Below, one piece after another: positions 1 through 5,117 of a stretch of DNA of 5,117 nucleotides. Both the position numbers and the translations under genes were made by a program. The notes beneath the pieces are model-generated. The model was not told the DNA's origin. It made no database searches and was given only the letters and a program-made list of their open reading frames with translations. Source of the DNA: JBLIOB01 sp047639575 (lineage in GTDB: Bacteria; Bacteroidota; Bacteroidia; Flavobacteriales_D; Parvicellaceae); the NCBI GenBank assembly GCA_047639575.1, contig JBLIOB010000306.1:1-5117 (forward strand). The letters run 5' to 3'. How positions within the stretch are numbered: position 1 is the stretch's first letter; every line of letters starts with the position of its first letter.

Positions 1-79
1 GCAAAGCGGTTCTCAACATCAGCTTTTATTTTGGTATTGATTCAGGAAAATAGAGATGCCAATTGGTCGTATTAGCGCG
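1..79. other. Flank downstream of the phosphatase gene, no firm gene
   Basis: This short edge segment follows the phosphatase stop. On the plus strand one frame open from the edge reads KAVLNISFYFGIDSGK before TAG at 51-53, which could be the C-terminus of a converging gene. On the minus strand an ATG at 19-17 begins MLRTAL and could start another gene. Neither can be confirmed within the window, and no terminator hairpin is visible. Confidence 0.25.
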
Positions 80-2242
80 TTAAACACTAAACCCAATAAA
101 GCAAACGTCATCCACTTGCTCCAGGTCGCCTTTCCAATCATTCCACACTTTTAAGAACCTCTCCTTCTGAACATTCATGTCCTGACCATGTACACTTTCA
201 ATTAAGCTTTTAAGTCGCTTTGACATAAACTTTTTGCCTTGTGGACCACCGAACTGATCTACAACCCCATCTGAAAACATATAGACCTCATCGCCCGACT
301 GCAATTGAATACTACTCATCTCAAATGGAATATTTCGATGATCGAAACCACCTATACTGGTTTTTGCAGATCTAAACTCTTGAAGTTTTCCATCTCGTAC
401 GAAGTATAACGGTCGATAAGCACCTGAGAATTCTAATAGCTTTGTTTTTGTGTTATACACCGTAAACATAAGATCCATTCCATCTCTTAAGTTCCGCCCT
501 TGTTCCGTCCTGAATGCCTCAGTCACTTTTTGATCTAATAAATCTAATGCTCGAGCCGGGTCCGTTACGTTACTATCGTTTACAATTTGGTTCAATAGGT
601 TATGGCCCATCATACTTACGAAGGCCCCTGGTACTCCATGACCCGTGCAATCTGCAACGACTAAGAATGAATACTCTGCTTTCGTTTCAAACCAGTAAAA
701 ATCACCACTAACAATATCTTTTGGCAAGTAAATAACAAAATGATCTTTGAATGATTCCTTAATATCCGAATCGTTAGGAAGCATAGCCGTTTGAATATTC
801 TCTGCGTACCTTATACTTGCCGTAATGTCCCGGTTTTGCTCTTCGATTACAAGGTTTCTTAGTTCTAATGTTTTCTCAGCGGAAATTTGGTCTGTAATAT
901 CATCGATGATCTCGATTTGCTTTACAACCTTTCCTTCTTCATCAAGAATAGGAGTATTGTTAATTTTAATCCACTTGTTCTCTTTATGTCGAGTCGAAAT
1001 TTGGATTTGATCTATGTATGGAAGATGCTTAGCCGCTTTATCCCGCATTCTTTTCAAGGCTTTGTTAGACGCCCGATCATTAACCAACATATCTCCTGGT
1101 TGCCCGTCTAAAATATCGGCTAGTTCATATCCGGTTATACGAGTATAGCCCTCATTTACCCATTGAGTTTTACCATTTTCATCGAGAAGAACCACTCCAT
1201 TATTTGTTTTACTTGCAACGATAGATAACTTTTCAATTTCATCGTAGGCATCAGATAGTTCTTCGTGTTTTTTCCGTTCTAGTTCCGCTTCTTTTTGAAG
1301 CATCTTGGTGCTGAACTCCAATTGTACATTTTGCACTTTTTCTGCATTCGCATCATTAAAAACTTCTTCTTTTAAATAGTGGAATTTTTCAAAATGATTC
1401 AATGCACCCTCTAGGTCACCAACACCTTTTAGGTGCTCGTACCAGTACATGTGGATGTCGTACATGCGCTCTTTGGAACCTACTTTTTCTGCAGCCTCCA
1501 AGGCTTCTTTTAAATGGTCAACTGCATTTGGATCACCTTCTTTAGATAGAATCCTTCCTAATAATGCTCCACAATAAGCGATCATTAATCCGAAGTTCAG
1601 GTCGATCCCCAGTTTCCAACCCTTTATCAAAGACATTTTGGCTTTTTGAAGGTTGTTGAGGTTGTAGTGAATCTCTCCAAGATTGTAAAAACCAATCCCT
1701 CTTAAGACCTGATTTTCATGTTTAACCGCCACCACTTTTTCAAAATACTTTTGAGCATTTTTATAATCACCAGATTTCATCAAATGATCACCAATGCTAT
1801 TTCTAACCCACGCCTCTCCTTCAAGATCCTCCAGCTTGACTTTAAGATCGAGTGCTTCTTGGTAGAAGTTCATGGAACTTACTTTGTTCCCTAACCCTTG
1901 ATGGATGCTTCCAGTAACATATAGAAGATCTCCAATTAACTTTTCGTCATCAAGGGTTCTTGCAAGTGTCAACCCGCTTAAACCATTTTCTAAGGCGAGC
2001 GCAAACCGACTTAGCAACCTTAAGCAATGGGCCATGTTCTTTAAGCTTTCCGATTCTCTCAAAGAGTCTTTATGCTCTTTACTCAGTTTTAAAGAACGCT
2101 CTGCCAGAGAATAAGATTCTGTAGGATGAAGCCTGCTTAAATCCCAGCAGAATGTATTGATCAAGTCAATATCCTGCTCCAGATCTGAACTTTCAGAAAG
2201 AAGTTGCTCTAATTCTATGAGTTTTGGAATTTCGGTTGACAC
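80..2242 (-). CDS. TPR-PAS-SpoIIE family PP2C serine phosphatase
   Basis: This 720-residue protein is a probable cytoplasmic signalling serine/threonine phosphatase. Residues about 60-290 contain six or so TPR-like helix pairs, for example 144-173 and 182-211, a protein-interaction scaffold. Residues 305-340 are a charged coiled coil. A PAS domain spans about 342-452 (VVLLDENG, WVNEGYTRITGY). A signalling helix (about 453-488) ends in IQTAMLP, the usual entry to SpoIIE/RsbU domains. The catalytic domain (490-720) shows SGDFYW (D514), ADCTGHG (D531), FSDG (D658) and a terminal DD (711-712), so the metal-binding acids look intact. I see no signal peptide or membrane segment, whereas many Bacteroidota homologues carry both. 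The start is GTG: an in-frame TAG lies only four codons upstream and the next Met is residue 71. No Shine-Dalgarno is visible. It follows the dehydrogenase gene by 49 bp. In the family, substrates are phosphorylated anti-sigma-antagonist-like proteins; none is visible here. Confidence 0.93.
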   Translation of the reverse strand: MSTEIPKLIELEQLLSESSDLEQDIDLINTFCWDLSRLHPTESYSLAERSLKLSKEHKDSLRESESLKNMAHCLRLLSRFALALENGLSGLTLARTLDDEKLIGDLLYVTGSIHQGLGNKVSSMNFYQEALDLKVKLEDLEGEAWVRNSIGDHLMKSGDYKNAQKYFEKVVAVKHENQVLRGIGFYNLGEIHYNLNNLQKAKMSLIKGWKLGIDLNFGLMIAYCGALLGRILSKEGDPNAVDHLKEALEAAEKVGSKERMYDIHMYWYEHLKGVGDLEGALNHFEKFHYLKEEVFNDANAEKVQNVQLEFSTKMLQKEAELERKKHEELSDAYDEIEKLSIVASKTNNGVVLLDENGKTQWVNEGYTRITGYELADILDGQPGDMLVNDRASNKALKRMRDKAAKHLPYIDQIQISTRHKENKWIKINNTPILDEEGKVVKQIEIIDDITDQISAEKTLELRNLVIEEQNRDITASIRYAENIQTAMLPNDSDIKESFKDHFVIYLPKDIVSGDFYWFETKAEYSFLVVADCTGHGVPGAFVSMMGHNLLNQIVNDSNVTDPARALDLLDQKVTEAFRTEQGRNLRDGMDLMFTVYNTKTKLLEFSGAYRPLYFVRDGKLQEFRSAKTSIGGFDHRNIPFEMSSIQLQSGDEVYMFSDGVVDQFGGPQGKKFMSKRLKSLIESVHGQDMNVQKERFLKVWNDWKGDLEQVDDVCFIGFSV

Positions 2243-2286
2243 TGGGTGGTTTGTCTAAAAAGTTAAGTTAACACTTTCACTTAGTA

Positions 2287-2294
2287 CAAAGCTA
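2287..2294 (-). promoter_or_regulatory. Possible Bacteroidota -7 promoter box for the phosphatase gene
   Basis: Read on the minus strand, this is TAGCTTTG, an exact match to the Bacteroidota -7 consensus TAnnTTTG, about 45 bases before the GTG start. It overlaps the stop codon of the upstream dehydrogenase gene. No good -33 TTG is present at the expected spacing; the nearest is TTA at 2318-2316. An eight-base match with four fixed T/G positions can occur by chance, so this is only a candidate. If real, the phosphatase could be transcribed separately from the gene before it. Confidence 0.3.
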
Positions 2295-3293
2295 ATTATT
2301 CTCTTCACTGAGGGCTAATTTATCAATTAGCCCAGATCTGATTTCTTCGGTCATGCCATACTTCGGCTTGGGCCAATTCAATGATTCGTAATAGTCAATT
2401 GTATTTTGGATGCCGTTTTTTAATGAGGTTGGCTCCGCTCCTAATTCGGCTTTTAAATATTGGTTAGTATAAGTAAAAAAGTCTCCATCAATCCATAGCG
2501 GCATATCTCCCCATTGGCTAATTTTATATTGATGTAAAAATGAGGGGGAGGCGTTTATCGTTTCCTGATTCTTATCAAGTAGTTCTTGAGCACATTCAAC
2601 AATTTCTGCTATGCTTGCCTGTGGAATCGTGGTTACGTTGTATAATTTTTGATTTACGGATTGCTTAACGGATTGAAGAATAGTCTCAATTAAGTCTGCA
2701 ACGTAGGTAAGTGAAAAACATCGTTCGCCATTGTCAGGGAGCAATAATTTGTTGCTGTGTTTAACTTGATAGAGCCAATAATAAAATCGATCTGTATGAT
2801 CATATGGTCCATATACTATAGAGGGCCGTAGAAGTACAGAATTAACAGCAGAAGCCAATAGAATACGCTCACATTCGGCCTTTCTGTTTCCATAAGAATG
2901 ATCAGTTCGGTCTATGCGCTGTTCGGAAGAGCAAGCCTTTACCGCAGCCTCTTCTGTTTTTAGAATTTCTAAATTGTTCTCATTGTCATAAACCGAACAA
3001 GTAGAGATTAATATATACTGGTTGAATTTGCCTTCTAAGACCGCAAGAATGTTCGTCAAAGAATCTGGATAATAGCAAGAAAGATCTATAATAACATCCC
3101 AATATTCGCCTAATAGCAGGTTGATATCGTCAGTTTCTCGATCCCCTTTAATTCGATTTAGTTCAGGAAATAGTTCAGGTTTGGTTCGTTGTCTATTAAA
3201 CAAGGTAAGCTCATACTCATCAATCTCATTAAGTTGTTCTACCAGGTATCGGCCTATAAATTGTGTCCCTCCAAGGACGAGTATTTTTTTCAT
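2292..3293 (-). CDS. Atypical short-chain dehydrogenase (NAD(P)-dependent epimerase/dehydratase family)
   Basis: This 333-residue Rossmann-fold protein belongs to the extended/atypical SDR superfamily. The N-terminus has the dinucleotide-binding loop GGTQFIG (residues 8-14), where Gln11 replaces the middle glycine of GxxGxxG, as in GGTxFIG subfamilies related to CSP41. FNR at 32-34 puts an Arg after the second strand, which suggests NADP preference, and GDR (50-52) is typical of this subgroup. The active-site region is STCSVY (97-102, with Thr98 at the usual Ser/Thr position) and YGNRK (Tyr134, Lys138), so YxxxK is intact. RPSIVYGP (156-163) is the conserved extended-SDR substrate-side motif. 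Length is normal for the family. The substrate cannot be told from sequence; a nucleotide-sugar or related small molecule is the family's usual range. The ATG is directly preceded by the TAA of a small zinc-ribbon reading frame (TAAATG), which implies translational coupling. No Shine-Dalgarno is evident. Confidence 0.9.
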   Translation of the reverse strand: MKKILVLGGTQFIGRYLVEQLNEIDEYELTLFNRQRTKPELFPELNRIKGDRETDDINLLLGEYWDVIIDLSCYYPDSLTNILAVLEGKFNQYILISTCSVYDNENNLEILKTEEAAVKACSSEQRIDRTDHSYGNRKAECERILLASAVNSVLLRPSIVYGPYDHTDRFYYWLYQVKHSNKLLLPDNGERCFSLTYVADLIETILQSVKQSVNQKLYNVTTIPQASIAEIVECAQELLDKNQETINASPSFLHQYKISQWGDMPLWIDGDFFTYTNQYLKAELGAEPTSLKNGIQNTIDYYESLNWPKPKYGMTEEIRSGLIDKLALSEENN

Positions 3294-3468
3294 TTAATAT
3301 CCTGAAATTACCGTGAGTACTAAATCAATTACACCCCCTATCAAGTAGCTAATTGGATCACGTTTTCGAGCTTTTTTCCTGCACGCACGTGAGCAATAAC
3401 CGCTTTATTTCTTTCGAATAAACCTCGGAACAGTGCTTGCATTTTTTTATTTCGTCAATTGTATCCAA
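3294..3468 (-). pseudogene. Small zinc-ribbon/treble-clef protein gene split by a one-base frame change
   Basis: Two adjoining minus-strand frames each hold half of a small zinc-binding protein. The first frame (from TTG at 3468, open to TGA at 3360-3358) reads ...EIKKCKHCSEVYSKEI, giving CxxC. The second frame, one base later, is open from 3404 to TAA at 3296-3294 and reads SGYCSRACRKKARKRDPISY followed by a hydrophobic tail ending VISGY. Dropping one base of the A-rich run near 3412-3403 joins them into CxxC-x11-CxxxC, with the YCSxxCR signature of small bacterial zinc ribbons (DUF2256/DUF2116-like). The start is unclear: TTG 3468 lies in the terminator T-tract, ATT 3459 is rare, and ATA at 3450 before two Lys codons looks like a lost ATG. 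The TAA abuts the dehydrogenase ATG. It could be a decayed gene, a sequencing indel or a +1 frameshifted gene. The overlapping 33-codon ATG frame at 3443-3342 looks spurious. Confidence 0.55.
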
Positions 3469-3491
3469 AAAAAGGGGCTTGTTAGCCCCTT
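3467..3491 (-). terminator. Intrinsic terminator after the SPFH gene
   Basis: On the minus strand there is a perfect 8-bp stem, AAGGGGCT (3491-3484) and AGCCCCTT (3479-3472), around a four-base loop (3483-3480). It runs straight into a T-tract (seven consecutive T at 3473-3467, two of them in the stem). It starts about 32 bases after the SPFH stop codon. The plus strand has no T-run after the stem, so it acts in one direction only, toward lower coordinates. Confidence 0.88.
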
Positions 3492-3523
3492 AAGTTAGAA
3501 ATTAATGATGGTCTTTTTTCTAC

Positions 3524-4426
3524 CTAATAATTCGCGCCTGTCAAGTTGATTCCATTGTTACCAAGCACAAGAGGAGTTTTGCCATCTGTTATGATAATCT
3601 TAGAATTGGACTTAAGTGCATCCGCGCTTAGTTCAATGGTACGAAGCTGTAAGAGTTCCTTGGTAATGGTAGAATTCTCCAGTTCCTGTCTTTTCTTTTC
3701 GGCTGTTGCTTGAACAATTATTCTTTCAGCTTCCAATTTTTGACGTTCTAAAGCAAATTCTAAATCAAGTCGTTGCTTGCTAATTTCAAGTTGTTTTTCT
3801 TTTAAACCTTTTTCTAAAACAAAGTCTAAACGCTCTCTAGCGACACTATTTTCGACCCTTGTCTTTTTCGCAACTTCCTCTGCTTTTAAACGAGCTTGAA
3901 TAGTTTCGATGATCCCTTTTGGTAAATGGAAGTCCTTAAGGATTACGCTTTCCGTTACAATGCCTCTCCGATCTAAAACTTCATGTAATGTTGTTGTCAG
4001 TAAGAGCTCAATTTCTGATCTAACTGTAATCAGGTCTTGCGCAGCATACTTTAATCCAATCTTACGCAAGTTGGTCTCTATATAATCATCGATTAGCAAC
4101 TTTTCATAATATGGTCCATAGTTGTTGTGAACCGATATAATAGAATCCATATCAAGATGATAGAGTACAGATATATCAGCATCTACATAAATTCCTTCTT
4201 TTGAATGAAAGTGAAATTCTTTGTTGTGATTAATCGTACGGGTTTCGTAGCGAACTACATGCCTCAATATTTTTGGTGCGTAATGGTGAGGTCCTGGGTG
4301 TAGCACTTTATCCTTGGCTTTACCAAGTTTAACGTCAACTCCAACCTCTCCGGGTCTAATTATTGTACAGTTTTGAAAAATTAATAGTGCAGCAGCAGCT
4401 GCTAAAATGAGTCTGACTTTTTTCAT
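3524..4426 (-). CDS. Prohibitin-like SPFH/Band 7 domain protein, probable lipoprotein
   Basis: This 300-residue protein has an N-terminal hydrophobic segment (residues 4-18) after KK and ending in Cys20, then an SPFH/Band 7 domain (about 22-190). That domain opens with RPGEVGV and LGK, the usual start of prohibitin-family domains, followed by HPGPHHYAP. A long charged helix (about 185-262, rich in Glu, Lys, Arg and Gln) forms the coiled coil typical of SPFH oligomers. The tail SKIIITDGKTPLVLG (about 275-289) matches the usual C-terminal element. FQNC is a loose lipobox, but Bacteroidota lipoprotein signals are relaxed, so lipidation at Cys20 is likely; the alternative is a plain membrane anchor. 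The family forms ring- or cage-like membrane scaffolds that modulate proteases and membrane organisation. No NfeD, FtsH or HflK/C partner is nearby. The ATG lacks a Shine-Dalgarno. A strong terminator follows. Confidence 0.9.
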   Translation of the reverse strand: MKKVRLILAAAAALLIFQNCTIIRPGEVGVDVKLGKAKDKVLHPGPHHYAPKILRHVVRYETRTINHNKEFHFHSKEGIYVDADISVLYHLDMDSIISVHNNYGPYYEKLLIDDYIETNLRKIGLKYAAQDLITVRSEIELLLTTTLHEVLDRRGIVTESVILKDFHLPKGIIETIQARLKAEEVAKKTRVENSVARERLDFVLEKGLKEKQLEISKQRLDLEFALERQKLEAERIIVQATAEKKRQELENSTITKELLQLRTIELSADALKSNSKIIITDGKTPLVLGNNGINLTGANY

Positions 4427-4472
4427 AGCAATTGTTTATATGGTTTTTTATTTCGTGAAAATGCCATACAGC

Positions 4473-4489
4473 ATGACCAAAAAGGTCAT
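4473..4489. repeat. Perfect 6-bp inverted repeat in the SPFH upstream region
   Basis: ATGACC (4473-4478) and GGTCAT (4484-4489) flank an AAAAA loop. The centre lies about 55 bases before the SPFH start codon. It has no T-tract on the minus strand after the stem, so it is not a terminator. It could be an operator for a dimeric regulator or a hairpin in the 5' leader; the sequence alone does not decide. Confidence 0.45.
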
Positions 4490-4497
4490 TATGAAAA

Positions 4498-4551
4498 TTA
4501 GCTCTTAGATTTAGGGCTCTTAGGTTTGTAGGCACTTAGTTAGTTCTTAGG
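4498..4551 (-). repeat. Clustered CTAAG direct repeats upstream of the SPFH gene
   Basis: Read on the minus strand, CTAAG occurs four times, at 4550-4546, 4539-4535, 4523-4519 and 4508-4504, all in the same orientation. CTAA alone occurs three more times, at 4543-4540, 4514-4511 and 4501-4498. The plus-strand units starting GCTCTTAG at 4501 and 4516 look like an imperfect tandem copy of about 15 bases. The cluster lies 70-125 bases before the SPFH start. It may be a set of protein-binding sites or a decayed tandem duplication. Confidence 0.5.
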
Positions 4552-4582
4552 TTGCATTGATAGGCGCAAGAACTGTGCCGCG

Positions 4583-4601
4583 TTAACAAAAAATTAACAA
4601 A
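4583..4601. repeat. TTAACAAA direct repeat at 11-bp spacing
   Basis: TTAACAAA occurs at 4583-4590 and again at 4594-4601, with repeat starts 11 bases apart, about one helical turn. Read on the minus strand the units are TTTGTTAA. GTTAA/TTAAC could also form a weak 5-bp AT-rich stem, not stable enough for a terminator. It lies just after the stop of the secreted-protein gene and could belong to a promoter or operator for the SPFH gene, but no complete -33/-7 pair is clear. Confidence 0.3.
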
Positions 4602-4619
4602 GTTGATTTTAGAGAAGGT

Positions 4620-5117
4620 TTACTTCGTAACAATTTCTGGAATTGGATTTTTTATGATCTTAAGTTTAGAATTTAGCTCTGGAACCATTTGTTGAAGTGC
4701 AGCTATTTCTTGATTTGCGTTGATGAAATACCAAGTAGTTCCTTTATCGTATGAAATACCAATCAGAGAAGAGGTATTCTTAAGTTGTACATTGTTAGCG
4801 ATCAAATACATGGTCTGATCTAGCACACACTGAAGGGTCGTGTCGTCATTATTGATCAGGGATTTAGGAGGTTCAATAGAGTTGGATAATATTTGAGTTC
4901 CCTCTCCAAGTCCCGTTTGAAGCATCTTCTTCATTACTTCGAGTCCGCCAGACTTTTTCATAATTGCTGGATGAATGAATTTCATGAAACTGTCGTAATC
5001 ACCATCAACAAATTTCTGACCCATCTTTTGTGCTTCAACATGAGCATTTTTAAGAACAGTTTGTTTGACGACCGATAGCTGGCCCAAGGAAGAGGAGGAG
5101 ATCGCAATTAGACAAAT
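4620..5117 (-). CDS. Secreted protein of unknown function, 5' end outside the window
   Basis: The minus-strand frame is open to the window edge, giving 165 visible residues before TAA. The apparent start at 5087 is only a TTG. Upstream of it the frame continues as ICLIAISSSSLGQ, which looks like the end of a signal peptide with cleavage near SLG-Q, so the true start lies beyond 5117 and the mature protein is probably exported. The mature part has GDYDSFMKFIHPAI, a GG-containing segment (GGLEVMKKML), LQCVLDQTMYLI and a C-terminal strand pair around SLIGISYDKGTTWYFI. These are reminiscent of small NTF2-like alpha+beta proteins found in Bacteroidota, but I cannot name a family with certainty and see no catalytic motif. 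The next gene, for the SPFH protein, starts 193 bp downstream. No intrinsic terminator separates them, so read-through is possible. Confidence 0.8.
   Translation of the reverse strand: MCLIAISSSSLGQLSVVKQTVLKNAHVEAQKMGQKFVDGDYDSFMKFIHPAIMKKSGGLEVMKKMLQTGLGEGTQILSNSIEPPKSLINNDDTTLQCVLDQTMYLIANNVQLKNTSSLIGISYDKGTTWYFINANQEIAALQQMVPELNSKLKIIKNPIPEIVTK

Noticed and set aside
1..75. Plus-strand frame open from the edge to TAG at 73-75 (AKRFSTSAF...)
   Set aside because: It is too short and has no recognisable character; a competing frame ending at 53 looks more protein-like, and neither can be confirmed.
887..1216. PAS domain as a LOV photosensor
   Set aside because: The LOV flavin-binding Cys motif (NCRFLQ) is absent; the corresponding segment reads GDMLVNDRAS with no Cys.
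514..2114. Several plus-strand ORFs of 61-74 codons inside the phosphatase gene
   Set aside because: They lie antisense to a long, domain-complete gene, have no recognisable motifs and are best explained as shadows.
3342..3443. 33-codon ATG ORF on the minus strand (MQALFRGLF...)
   Set aside because: It has the only ATG in the region, but overlaps the zinc-ribbon halves in the third frame, and the CxxC / YCSxxCR pattern in the other two frames is far more protein-like.
4582..4598. GTTAA...TTAAC stem as a terminator for the secreted-protein gene
   Set aside because: The stem is 5 bp and entirely AT apart from the end pair; its T-run lies in the loop rather than after the stem.
4893..5078. Plus-strand 61-codon ORF opposite the secreted-protein gene
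   Set aside because: It is antisense to a frame with convincing protein character and has no motif of its own.

Overview
The window looks like a piece of a low-GC Bacteroidota chromosome, probably Flavobacteriia-like. The case rests on protein style and signals. There is a TPR/PAS/SpoIIE phosphatase, a prohibitin-like protein whose signal peptide runs into a Cys, and a secreted protein whose signal ends in '...SLGQ'. Shine-Dalgarno sequences are weak or absent, and there is a TAnnTTTG-like promoter box. This is inference from sequence features only; no database was searched. All recognised genes lie on the minus strand, so the biological order runs from high to low coordinates.

Layout in transcription order: (1) 5117-4620, a secreted protein of unknown function. 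Its frame stays open to the window edge, so its start lies outside. (2) 4619-4427, a 193-bp intergenic stretch with clustered CTAAG direct repeats, a perfect 6-bp hairpin and a TTTGTTAA direct repeat. (3) 4426-3524, a prohibitin/SPFH-domain protein, probably a lipoprotein, closed by a strong intrinsic terminator at 3491-3467. (4) 3468-3294, a small treble-clef/zinc-ribbon gene that is not in one frame. Its CxxC half and its YCSxxCR half lie in two frames one base apart, and the second half ends in a TAA that touches the next ATG. (5) 3293-2292, an atypical short-chain dehydrogenase (NAD(P)-dependent epimerase/dehydratase family). (6) 2242-80, a 720-residue TPR - coiled coil - PAS - SpoIIE-type PP2C phosphatase with all expected metal-binding aspartates. 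(7) 79-1, a short flank with no gene I can call.

The genes do not form one obvious pathway. The phosphatase is a cytoplasmic signalling output protein whose partner (anti-anti-sigma or SiaC-like substrate) is not visible here. The SPFH protein is a membrane-scaffold type without a visible NfeD or protease partner. The small zinc-binding ORF and the dehydrogenase are translationally adjacent and probably share a transcript. The split zinc-ribbon gene is the most unexpected content and is missed by ordinary ORF calling. I see no defence system, mobile element, CRISPR array, tRNA or rRNA.
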